Assembly (NCBI GenBank): GCA_002335945.1
Contig: DDDD01000119.1
Location: 950 to 8,487, forward strand
Origin: Porticoccaceae bacterium UBA1989
GTDB lineage: Bacteria > Pseudomonadota > Gammaproteobacteria > Pseudomonadales > Porticoccaceae
DNA length: 7,538 nucleotides
Direction: 5' to 3'
Shown: positions 1 to 6,799 of the stretch, piece by piece
Numbering within the stretch: position 1 is the stretch's first letter
Layout of the letters: each line of letters opens with the position of its first letter
Position numbers and translations under genes: made by a program
Notes under the pieces: generated by a model
Seen by the model: the letters and a program-made list of their open reading frames with translations, nothing else
What the model was told of the DNA's origin: nothing
Database searches by the model: none

Positions 1-1640
1 GACGTTTTGACTTTACTCTGGAGCAATTTCTATCTGGGATCATTCCCCATCAGGAGTCGGAACAGCGCGAAGCCGCCCTACTTATTTTGCAGCCATTAAT
101 AGAACTAAAAACCTTTGCTCGCCTAAAAACTGGCAGCCAAAAAAGCTTCTCAGGCTGGGCGGCATTTTTTAATCAGTTTCTCGAAGCCATGGCTTGGCCG
201 GGCAAGCGGCAACTCAATAGTATTGAGTACCAGCAGAGGCAGCACTGGAATAGCCTGATCGAACAGTTCTGCAGCCTCGATAATTTGGGCATTGAAGTGG
301 CGCTATCCACAGCACTCAAACATCTGCAACAGCTGGCTCGAGAGTCGGTGTTTCATCCGCAAACTGCCGATGCTCCATTACAGATCCTAGGTTTACTCGA
401 GGGCGCGGGACTGCGTTTTGACCAGCTGTGGATTGTGGGCATGCACAGTCAGAACTTTCCAGCCTCATTGGCCATTAACCCCTTATTACCCTCAGAGTTT
501 CAACGTCAACACAGAATGCCCCACAGCCTGCCCGAGCGAGAATTACAGATAGCCGAAGAATTATTAGCCGATTACAAAAACAATGCTGGACGACTAATCC
601 TGAGTTACCCCCTGATGCGTGGCGAAGAGCAGCTTGAAGCCAGCCCTTTGATTCGCAGCATCGCGACGGCGGATAGTTCAGCGTTACTGCAACAGCCGCA
701 AACTCATCCCCAGTGGTTGTCGCGGCCCGATCAGTGCCAGCTAATCGAAGATCAGGCTCCTGCATATAACCCCCAGATCGAACGTATTCGTGGTGGCAGT
801 GGTCTGTTAAAAAACCAGTCTGTGTGTCCCTTTAATGCCTTTGCCATTCATCGCCTAAAAGCCGAGCCACTGGAAGAACCCAGCCAGGGTTTGTCGGCCA
901 TGGATCGCGGTATGTTACTGCATGAAATTCTTTATCGCCTCTGGGATCAATGGAAAACCTCCATGGTTTTGTTGGCGCTGTCTGAGCAGCAAGTCAGCGA
1001 TCAGCTCGGCGCCGTTATTGCTGATACCTTGCATGAATGGGCGCCGAAGTATCCAATATTGCTCGGCACTAATTACCGAGCGCTGGAGCAGCGACGCTTG
1101 GAAAAATTAATCGGCCAGTGGCTCGAGCAGGAGAAACAGCGATCGGCCTTTGAGGTGATTAATTTAGAGAGCAAAGCCAGCATACGCTTTGGTGACTTGG
1201 AAATTTCGCTGCGTATTGATCGGGTGGACCGCATCGGTGACAAGCTGCTGATCATCGACTACAAGTCTGGCACCGTTAAACCATCGAGCTGGGCCGGCGA
1301 TCGGCCTTCAGATCCGCAATTACCACTGTATGTATTGGCCAGCAATCCAGTGGCCAATGGCTGTGCCTTTGCCCAAATAAAAGGCGGCCTGATCAAATTT
1401 ATAGGTACCAGCGATAGCCAGTTAATTCCGGCTGAAAAAGTGGTTGAAGACTGGCCAGCACAGATTGATCAATGGCAGGCTGCCCTGACTAGGCTGGCTG
1501 ATGAATTTACGTCTGGTTATGCCCCAGTAGAAATATTTGATAACGCTTCGTTTACTTATCAAAGTCACCTGTTGCCGTTAAATCGCTGGTTAGAAGAACC
1601 CGAAATAACGGCCATGGCTAATCCGGGGGCCGGCCTATGA
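1..1640 (+). CDS. AddB-like PD-(D/E)XK nuclease family DNA-repair protein, 5' end cut by the window edge
   Basis: This is the C-terminal part of an AddB-like repair protein. The frame (codons from base 3) is open through the left edge, so the TTG at 87 is not the true start. The upstream part (about bases 380-660) resembles the degenerate helicase region of the family, with LGLLEGAGLRFDQLW followed by NPLLP and an RE-rich helix. The nuclease domain follows: a Cys in CPFNAFAIHRL (codon 825), a His in GMLLHEILYRLW (codon 921), IDRVDR (Asp codons 1218 and 1227), IIDYKSG (Asp 1257, Lys 1263) and QLPLY (Gln 1317, Tyr 1329). The catalytic D...D-x-K core and QxxxY motif are therefore intact. The C-terminal cluster expected to supply three Fe-S cysteines has none. 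The gene overlaps the next by ATGA, so the two products probably form one helicase-nuclease complex in the cytoplasm that resects DNA ends. The family assignment is firm; the exact complex type is inferred. Confidence 0.88.
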   Translation, partial: RFDFTLEQFLSGIIPHQESEQREAALLILQPLIELKTFARLKTGSQKSFSGWAAFFNQFLEAMAWPGKRQLNSIEYQQRQHWNSLIEQFCSLDNLGIEVALSTALKHLQQLARESVFHPQTADAPLQILGLLEGAGLRFDQLWIVGMHSQNFPASLAINPLLPSEFQRQHRMPHSLPERELQIAEELLADYKNNAGRLILSYPLMRGEEQLEASPLIRSIATADSSALLQQPQTHPQWLSRPDQCQLIEDQAPAYNPQIERIRGGSGLLKNQSVCPFNAFAIHRLKAEPLEEPSQGLSAMDRGMLLHEILYRLWDQWKTSMVLLALSEQQVSDQLGAVIADTLHEWAPKYPILLGTNYRALEQRRLEKLIGQWLEQEKQRSAFEVINLESKASIRFGDLEISLRIDRVDRIGDKLLIIDYKSGTVKPSSWAGDRPSDPQLPLYVLASNPVANGCAFAQIKGGLIKFIGTSDSQLIPAEKVVEDWPAQIDQWQAALTRLADEFTSGYAPVEIFDNASFTYQSHLLPLNRWLEEPEITAMANPGAGL

Positions 1641-4600
1641 GTCCCGTGAGTGATCAGCCACAGCGCAAACTAGCTCTCGATCCCAAGCAGAGTTTTATTG
1701 TTTCGGCACCGGCGGGGTCGGGTAAAACCGGTCTGATTACCCAGCGAGTTTTACGCCTGCTGTGTACCGTAGAAAACCCTGAAGAAATTCTAAGCATTAC
1801 CTTTACCCGCAAAGCTGCGGGAGAAATGGCCAGCCGTATCCACAGAGCCCTCCATGCCGCCGCTTACGAACCTAGACCTGCGGATGACTACGAGGCGCAA
1901 ACCTGGGATCTGGCCGCACTGGCCGTTGAACGCAGCGTTGCACTGGGATGGAACCTGCTGGACATGCCTGGACGTTTACGCATTCAAACTATTGATGGGT
2001 TCTGCCGCTATATCGCCAGTCAGTTTGCTCTGGAAACCAAACTTGGCGCGCTGCCTGAACCCAGCGATAACCCCCAGGCACTTTACGAAGTTGCCGCCCG
2101 AGCTCTGCTCGACAAGATTGAGCAGGATAGCGAAACGGCCACGCAATTAGCGGTATTACTGGAACATACCGGCAATGATCTGGCGCGCTGCGAACGGCTG
2201 CTCTCGGAACTGCTCAGCAAACGGGAACAGTGGCTACCTTTAATCTTTAATGCGGCGGGCAATCAAGAGTATTTTCAGCAGGTAATCGATCAGGTAATCG
2301 GCGAAAGTCTTATGCAACTCCATGAGGCTCTTATGCCTATTGCTGGAGAGCTAGCTGAATTAGCTGACTTTGCTGCCAACTATGGCGATATGGAAAAGAA
2401 TCCTAGACTCCGTGAGCTGAGTGGCATGATTGAACTGCCAGACAGTAGCCTTGATGGCATAGTGCAGTGGAAGGTTTTACTCAGTCTGCTGGTAACCAAA
2501 GATCATGACATCCGCAAGAAGCTCACCAAAAACGAAGGCTTTCCGGCAGATCAAAAAGACGCCAAAGCGCGCATGCAGGTACTACTCGAATGGTGTCGTG
2601 AGCGCCCTGAGATTAAGGAACTGATAGCCAATGCCCTGTGTCTTCCCGAAGCAGAAATTAACAGTGCGCAGCATTTAATTCTCGATGCTCTGGGGCACCT
2701 GTTGCCGCGCCTAGCCGCCGAACTAGAGCTAGCGTTTAAGCAGCAGGATCAATGTGACTATCCCGCGATTACTCTCACGGCATTGGAAGCTATAGAGCCT
2801 TCGCCTGAGGATGAGGCGATCTCCGATATTACATTGCGTCTGGATTATCAGTTACGCCATATTTTAGTTGATGAGTTTCAAGATACCTCTGGATCCCAAG
2901 TAAAATTACTCGAACATTTAATCGCTGGCTGGCAACCAGATGATGGCAGAACCTTGTTTCTAGTGGGCGATGCCATGCAGTCTCTTTACGGGTTTCGCAA
3001 TGCCAATGTGGGTCTGTTTATTAATGCCCAGCGCCATCCGGTCGGCCCAGTGCAGTGCCACCCACTGACCCTGACCGCTAACTTCCGTTCCGAGCAGGGC
3101 ATTATCGAATGGGTTAACGAGGCCTTTAGCCAAGCCTTTCCGGCTCAGGCTGATATCAGTCGGGGCGCCATTCCCTACTCGCCTTCGGATGCATTTAAAG
3201 GCCCTGGTGTGCGCCCTGCAGTCAGCTTCCAAGGCTTTGCCGGAGACGAGGGCGATAAAGCCGAAGCTGTGCATATTGCCACTATCTGTGCTCAGTTGGC
3301 CGTACAAAAACCCGACCAGTCAGTGGCTATTTTAGTCCGTGGCCGCAGCCATCTTAAAACCATAGTGCCAGCCCTTAGAGCCGCCAACCTTAACTGGCAG
3401 GCAATTGATATCACACCATTGGCCAGCAGAATGCCCGTGGTCGATATGCTATCGCTGACACGTGCCCTACTGTCTCCCGCCGATAAAATTTCTTGGTTGG
3501 CAGTATTGAGGGCCCCTTTTTGTGGTCTGTCATTGGCCGATCTTTTAGTGGTTTCAAATAGCACCAGCAATAACCCCAAACAGGGGGATGCCATTCTTGC
3601 TCAGCTTATAAGGTTCTCAAGATCTCAATCCGAGCCTGAACCCGAACCCGAACCTGACTCTGAACCATTTAATGAGCTCTCAACGGAGGGCCGACAAATC
3701 CTATGCCGTGTCATCCCACTTATTTTAGACGCTTGGACAAACCGTGGCCGTAAAAATATACGCGATAGTCTCGAGCAGCTGTGGATAGACCTAGGCGGCC
3801 CAGATAGTTTGATGGCCAGCAGCGATCTCGATGATGTGCGAGCCTATCTGGACCTATTGGAAAACTGGCAAGTAGCCGGAACTCTCCCCGACTGGAACGG
3901 CTTTCAACAGGCGGTGGACAAACTCTATGCGTCCCCTGCGCCGGAGGTTGGACCCAAAGGTCGCCATGTTATTCAGATTATGACCATCCACAAGTCTAAA
4001 GGCCTCGAGTTTGATCATGTGCTGCTACCCGGCTTGACCCGTGGTTCTGGCTCTGACAAAAAACCATTGCTGCGCTGGCGTGAACATATCGATGAATACA
4101 ATCAGATATCGTTAATTATGGCGCCACTGGGAGCGCATGATGAGGAAGATGATAGCGTCTACCAGTACCTAAAACATGAAGATGCGGGTAAGACGCGACT
4201 GGAAAATACGCGAGTACTCTATGTGGCTGCAACCAGAGCTATACGTAATCTCTATCTGTTTGCCAACCTTAAAGCGGCTAAAAAAGAAGGCTGGCAGGCA
4301 CCGAGTAAAACCACCTTACTAGCACCGATTTGGAAAACAATCGAAGCCGGTATTGATGATGGGCAATACCCTATTGATCAAACAGAGACCGATGACAGCT
4401 TTGAATCTAGACCTCGCCTAAACAGTCTTCGACGCCTGCCCGCTGCCTTTGAGGCACCAGCCCGAGAGGCCGATGCCATGACCCTGGGTACAGAGGAAAC
4501 TCAGTCTGCGGCTGGCACTCAAGTTGATGCAGACCTGTCTCTCCGAGCACGTTTACTGGGGACGGTTATGCATAGAACCCTGAAACAAATAGCCAATGAG

Positions 4601-5065
4601 GGCATCGACAGATGGCCCGAGCAACGGTTGCAACAGTTGCCCCCTGCTTGGTCGGCACAGCTTAAGGAGCTAGGCATACTCGCAACCAGCGAAGAGCTCA
4701 ATCGTCTAAGCCGCGCACTGACCACCATGCTTGAAGACTCTCGCGGCCAATGGATACTGCACAACCATGAGCAGGCCCAGTGCGAACAGGCTCTGGGCTA
4801 CCATCATCGAGAGAGTAATCATGCAGGTACCTCCGTACTCGATAGGACTTTTGTGGATCAGGGAATTCGCTGGATCATTGATTACAAATTTTCTATGCCC
4901 GCCGAGGGAGAGCCTGAACAGCAATTTATCGCCAGACAGATCAGCAGCTATCAGGCACAGCTAAAACATTACGCCAATCTCTACCTCGCTCTGGAAGAAA
5001 ATCCCGTGCGCTGCGCGCTCTATTTCCCGCAAATGCCCTTGTTTATTGAGGTTGAAGCCGAATAA
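1637..5065 (+). CDS. AddA-like UvrD-family helicase with C-terminal PD-(D/E)XK nuclease
   Basis: This 1142-residue superfamily 1 helicase-nuclease should be the motor and second nuclease of an AddAB-like end-processing complex. All main helicase motifs are visible: Walker A APAGSGKT (24-31), motif Ia TFTRKAAGEM just after, Walker B VDEFQD (411-416), motif III VGDAMQSLYGFR (443-454), motif IV TANFRS (480-485), motif V MTIHKSKGLEFD (782-793) and motif VI RVLYVAATRA (859-868). The C-terminal nuclease has G975xxxH979, VLDRTF (Asp1069), IIDYK (Asp1082, Lys1084) and QLKHY (Gln1108, Tyr1112), so it looks catalytically intact. The length fits AddA, which runs about 1100-1250 residues. The ATG overlaps the stop of the upstream gene (ATGA). 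Only a G-run about seven bases upstream resembles a ribosome site, which suggests translational coupling. An Asp/Glu-Pro-rich linker lies at residues 666-677. It could be called addA, but this gammaproteobacterial branch is usually left unnamed. Confidence 0.93.
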   Translation: MSPVSDQPQRKLALDPKQSFIVSAPAGSGKTGLITQRVLRLLCTVENPEEILSITFTRKAAGEMASRIHRALHAAAYEPRPADDYEAQTWDLAALAVERSVALGWNLLDMPGRLRIQTIDGFCRYIASQFALETKLGALPEPSDNPQALYEVAARALLDKIEQDSETATQLAVLLEHTGNDLARCERLLSELLSKREQWLPLIFNAAGNQEYFQQVIDQVIGESLMQLHEALMPIAGELAELADFAANYGDMEKNPRLRELSGMIELPDSSLDGIVQWKVLLSLLVTKDHDIRKKLTKNEGFPADQKDAKARMQVLLEWCRERPEIKELIANALCLPEAEINSAQHLILDALGHLLPRLAAELELAFKQQDQCDYPAITLTALEAIEPSPEDEAISDITLRLDYQLRHILVDEFQDTSGSQVKLLEHLIAGWQPDDGRTLFLVGDAMQSLYGFRNANVGLFINAQRHPVGPVQCHPLTLTANFRSEQGIIEWVNEAFSQAFPAQADISRGAIPYSPSDAFKGPGVRPAVSFQGFAGDEGDKAEAVHIATICAQLAVQKPDQSVAILVRGRSHLKTIVPALRAANLNWQAIDITPLASRMPVVDMLSLTRALLSPADKISWLAVLRAPFCGLSLADLLVVSNSTSNNPKQGDAILAQLIRFSRSQSEPEPEPEPDSEPFNELSTEGRQILCRVIPLILDAWTNRGRKNIRDSLEQLWIDLGGPDSLMASSDLDDVRAYLDLLENWQVAGTLPDWNGFQQAVDKLYASPAPEVGPKGRHVIQIMTIHKSKGLEFDHVLLPGLTRGSGSDKKPLLRWREHIDEYNQISLIMAPLGAHDEEDDSVYQYLKHEDAGKTRLENTRVLYVAATRAIRNLYLFANLKAAKKEGWQAPSKTTLLAPIWKTIEAGIDDGQYPIDQTETDDSFESRPRLNSLRRLPAAFEAPAREADAMTLGTEETQSAAGTQVDADLSLRARLLGTVMHRTLKQIANEGIDRWPEQRLQQLPPAWSAQLKELGILATSEELNRLSRALTTMLEDSRGQWILHNHEQAQCEQALGYHHRESNHAGTSVLDRTFVDQGIRWIIDYKFSMPAEGEPEQQFIARQISSYQAQLKHYANLYLALEENPVRCALYFPQMPLFIEVEAE
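3632..3667 (+). repeat. Glu-Pro dipeptide repeat inside the AddA-like gene
   Basis: Near-repeated hexamers (GAACCC and its variants GAGCCT and GAACCT) encode EPEPEPEPDSEP, residues 666-677. This lies between helicase motifs IV and V, just before a stretch that returns to normal composition. Such a proline-rich acidic run is likely an exposed linker or loop. The hexamer repeats could change number by replication slippage without breaking the frame. No function is visible. Confidence 0.8.
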
Positions 5066-5067
5066 TC

Positions 5068-5095
5068 TTCAAAACCGTTGATATTTAAGTACAAT
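5068..5095 (+). promoter_or_regulatory. Probable sigma-70 promoter of the DAHP synthase gene
   Basis: A TTCAAA box (5068-5073, four of six matches to the -35 consensus) and TACAAT (5090-5095, five of six to the -10 consensus) are separated by 16 bases. They sit in the 70-base gap after the AddA-like gene, and transcription would start near 5102. A short inverted repeat with CTTTA and TAAAG arms (5103-5114) lies at the expected start. I see no TyrR box (TGTAAA-N6-TTTACA), so TyrR-type control is not supported here. Confidence 0.45.
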
Positions 5096-5123
5096 AGTGC
5101 CTCTTTATTTAAAGCGACTAGTT

Positions 5124-5127
5124 AGGA
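5124..5127 (+). promoter_or_regulatory. Shine-Dalgarno site that fixes the DAHP synthase start at 5136
   Basis: AGGA lies eight bases before the ATG at 5136, an ideal spacing. A GTG at 5097 in the same frame would add 13 residues. It has no comparable site, overlaps the predicted promoter, and gives an extension that does not match known family N-termini. The ATG is therefore preferred. Confidence 0.75.
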
Positions 5128-5135
5128 ATTTTCAC

Positions 5136-6203
5136 ATGGACAGCCATGCTGTAGAAAACATCAATATTGAAGTGCCTGAGATACTCATTACTCCGGCCGA
5201 ACTGAAGCGCACAATACCGCTGTCAGACAAAGCTCGAGAGACTATTTCAAAGGGTCGTAAAGACATTGAAAATATTCTTGAGCGCAAAGACCACCGCGTC
5301 GTTGTTGTGGTTGGGCCCTGCTCAATTCACGATTTAAAAGCCGCTCATGAATATGCCCAACGTTTAAAAGTCCTGGCCGAAAAAGTCAGTGACACATTGC
5401 TTATAGTTATGCGCGTCTATTTCGAAAAGCCACGTACCACGACTGGCTGGAAAGGTTTGATCAACGATCCGTTTATGAACGACTCGTTCAAGATCACCGA
5501 CGGCCTGCATATTGGTCGTCAGCTTTTACATGATATTTTAGAAGTCGGCCTGCCAACGGCAACCGAAGCCCTGGATCCTATTTCACCACAATATATGCAA
5601 GACCTAATTGCCTGGTCTGCTATTGGCGCACGTACGACAGAATCTCAGACTCACCGAGAGATGGCCTCAGGTCTTTCTTCTTCTATCGGATTTAAAAACG
5701 GCACAGATGGCAGCCTGACAGTGGCGATTAACGCATTGCAATCAGTAGCCAGCCCCCACCGTTTTCTGGGTATTAACTCAGATGGCAATGTGTCTATTAT
5801 TACCACCAAGGGAAATCAGTATGCCCACGTCGTTCTCCGTGGTGGCAATGGTAAGCCCAATTATGATTCCGTCAGTGTTTCTATCTGTGAGCAAGAACTA
5901 GTTGCTGCCGGTATTGCACCGAACATCATGGTGGATTGCAGTCATGCCAACTCCAACAAAGATCATATGTTGCAGCCTCTGGTGCTAGACAATGTCGCCA
6001 ACCAGATTGTTGAAGGTAACAGGTCTATTATTGGTGTGATGATGGAGAGCCACCTAAACGGTGGTAATCAGAAACTTTCAAGCAACCCAGATGAGATGGA
6101 ATACGGCGTTTCAGTAACCGACGCCTGTGTCGACTGGGAGACCACAGAGGCAGCATTGGTGTCTATGGCTGATAAGTTGCGGGATGTTCTTAAGACGCGC
6201 TAA
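5136..6203 (+). CDS. aroF: 3-deoxy-7-phosphoheptulonate (DAHP) synthase, class I, AroF-like
   Basis: This cytoplasmic enzyme joins phosphoenolpyruvate and erythrose 4-phosphate to make DAHP, the first committed step of the shikimate pathway to aromatic amino acids. At 355 residues it matches E. coli AroF/AroG/AroH (348-356). The family signatures are all present: GPCSIHD, RVYFEKPRTT, GWKGLINDP, GARTTESQTHREMASGLS, GFKNGTDGS and MVDCSHANSNKD. The metal ligands expected by alignment are Cys62, His270, Glu304 and Asp329. LITPAELKRTIPLS near the N-terminus, ATEALDPISPQY and PHRFLGIN all resemble AroF more than AroG or AroH. Gly212 falls where Phe-sensitive enzymes usually carry Ser, so tyrosine feedback is the likelier mode; this is an inference. 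The Pro of SPQY and the Ser of GLSS, both feedback-site positions in E. coli, are kept, so the enzyme is probably feedback-sensitive. It has its own promoter and terminator and no aromatic-pathway neighbour in view. The enzyme class is certain; the choice of aroF over aroG or aroH is less so. Confidence 0.95.
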   Translation: MDSHAVENINIEVPEILITPAELKRTIPLSDKARETISKGRKDIENILERKDHRVVVVVGPCSIHDLKAAHEYAQRLKVLAEKVSDTLLIVMRVYFEKPRTTTGWKGLINDPFMNDSFKITDGLHIGRQLLHDILEVGLPTATEALDPISPQYMQDLIAWSAIGARTTESQTHREMASGLSSSIGFKNGTDGSLTVAINALQSVASPHRFLGINSDGNVSIITTKGNQYAHVVLRGGNGKPNYDSVSVSICEQELVAAGIAPNIMVDCSHANSNKDHMLQPLVLDNVANQIVEGNRSIIGVMMESHLNGGNQKLSSNPDEMEYGVSVTDACVDWETTEAALVSMADKLRDVLKTR

Positions 6204-6213
6204 CCCGCGCTTG

Positions 6214-6241
6214 AATTAGTAGCGGTAGTAAATTAGTAACG
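6214..6241. repeat. Short direct repeat downstream of the DAHP synthase gene
   Basis: AATTAGTAGCG (6214-6224) recurs as AATTAGTAACG (6231-6241), ten of eleven bases identical with a 17-base period. It lies in the 3' untranslated stretch between the stop codon and the terminator. It may be chance or an old duplication, and nothing else identifies a function. Confidence 0.3.
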
Positions 6242-6271
6242 CGACTAAGTGTAATAACCTAGCAATTATAG

Positions 6272-6305
6272 AAAGCCCCCGCTGATTTAGCGGGGGCTTT
6301 TTTTT
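6272..6305 (+). terminator. Rho-independent terminator of the DAHP synthase gene
   Basis: A perfect 12-base stem (AAAGCCCCCGCT, 6272-6283, with AGCGGGGGCTTT, 6289-6300) encloses a five-base loop, GATTT. Its 3' arm runs into five more T's, for eight consecutive T's (6298-6305). This is a textbook strong terminator for the plus strand, 68 bases past the stop. Read from the minus strand, the hairpin is followed by only TTT and then CTATAATT. It may also slow transcription from the converging helix-turn-helix gene, but less efficiently. Confidence 0.95.
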
Positions 6306-6347
6306 GCTTTTCTGGTTACCTCTACTGTCTTATCGATAGCCGCTTTT

Positions 6348-6590
6348 TTAGCTGATACTTTCTTTATTGAAACTTTTAGTATCGCGATACATTTCGCCGA
6401 TATCTACCTTAAGGGCTCTGGCAAGCATGGCGGCCTCGGTATCCTTGACCCGTCTCAATTGAACCTCGATCTTAGCCAATGTGCTGCGACTGATATCCCA
6501 GCCTAAAAGATTACAGCGGGCAGCCAAGGCTTCCTGGGTTAACCGTTGTTTTTCACGAATTTGTTTAACTGTGGGTCCGACTATATTCAT
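6348..6590 (-). CDS. Small XRE-family helix-turn-helix DNA-binding protein
   Basis: This 80-residue protein is almost entirely one Cro/C1-type helix-turn-helix domain. Residues 7-16 form helix 1 (VKQIREKQRL), TQEALAARC (18-26) is helix 2, and ISRSTLAKIE (33-42) is the likely recognition helix. RRVKDTEAAMLARAL (46-60) and VDIGEMY (62-68) complete the five-helix bundle. A slightly long NLLGWD turn sits between helices 2 and 3. There is no ligand-binding or dimerisation domain, so it probably binds DNA as a dimer through this domain alone. The minus-strand ATG at 6590 has a GGGAG ribosome site eight bases upstream (plus-strand 6599-6603), which supports the start. The gene converges on the DAHP synthase gene and diverges from the J-protein gene. 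Its target is unknown. It resembles chromosomal single-domain regulators. I see no toxin or restriction partner next to it. Confidence 0.85.
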   Translation of the reverse strand: MNIVGPTVKQIREKQRLTQEALAARCNLLGWDISRSTLAKIEVQLRRVKDTEAAMLARALKVDIGEMYRDTKSFNKESIS

Positions 6591-6677
6591 CTCATGCGCT
6601 CCCTGCGAGGAGCCTGATTCTGCCAGTGAAAGACATGACTAAAGTTCCGCAAATGGAGCAGCTTAGCGTCAAGATTT

Positions 6678-6683
6678 TATAAT
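6678..6683 (+). promoter_or_regulatory. Candidate -10 box for the J-protein gene
   Basis: A perfect TATAAT lies on the plus strand about 117 bases before the J-protein start. The -35 position 17 bases upstream reads GGAGCA and is poor, so an activator or chance would have to explain it. The box overlaps the minus-strand candidate -10, so the two promoters could not be used at once. A TTGACT at 6732-6737 is closer to the gene but lacks a good -10 at the right distance. Confidence 0.25.
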
Positions 6684-6708
6684 AGTCAAAATGTCACACT
6701 CAGGTCAG
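6679..6708 (-). promoter_or_regulatory. Candidate promoter for the XRE regulator gene
   Basis: On the minus strand, CTGACC (6708-6703, four of six to -35) and TATTAT (6684-6679, five of six to -10) are separated by 18 bases. This would give a leader of about 80 bases before the ATG at 6590. The match is moderate. Confidence 0.3.
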
Positions 6709-6799
6709 TTAATCACCGATTACTCAGCCGATTGACTCGCCCCAGAGCCAATAAAAAGGTATTGTTAGGGATTCTGATTCCCAACCGCAGCTACTCACT

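Larger units (their letters stand above)
6591..6799. other. Divergent intergenic region between the XRE regulator and the J-protein gene
   Basis: These 209 bases separate two divergently transcribed genes and must hold both leaders. An AT-rich core at 6671-6690 offers -10-like boxes on both strands. Possible small operators are CAATA-N6-TATTG (6749-6764), GGGA-N7-TCCC (6768-6782), a near-tandem CCGATT pair (6716 and 6728), and AGTCAA (6684-6689) facing TTGACT (6732-6737). None is long enough to be convincing. I see no small gene with a good ribosome site and no RNA hairpin of note. Confidence 0.5.

Noticed and set aside
87..89. TTG as start of the first gene
   Set aside because: The same frame stays open and protein-like to the left edge, so the gene begins outside the window.
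475..765. Minus-strand open frame opposite the AddB-like gene
   Set aside because: It has no domain and no supporting ribosome site, and it lies wholly within a clear coding region.
2960..3594. Two minus-strand open frames opposite the helicase gene
   Set aside because: They lie fully inside the helicase coding region opposite conserved motifs III and IV. Their composition is that of antisense shadows.
5097..5135. GTG start giving a 13-residue longer DAHP synthase
   Set aside because: It has no ribosome site and overlaps the likely promoter. The ATG at 5136 has AGGA at ideal spacing and gives the usual family length.
5066..5135. Possible TyrR box or attenuator upstream of the DAHP synthase
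   Set aside because: No TGTAAA-N6-TTTACA match is present, and there is no leader peptide with aromatic codons or terminator hairpin.
6331..6338. TATCGATA palindrome between the terminator and the XRE gene
   Set aside because: An eight-base palindrome is expected by chance and has no supporting context such as a second copy or promoter.
6348..6590. XRE protein as an antitoxin or restriction controller
   Set aside because: No small toxin, methylase or endonuclease gene lies beside it. Both neighbours are a metabolic enzyme and a J-protein.
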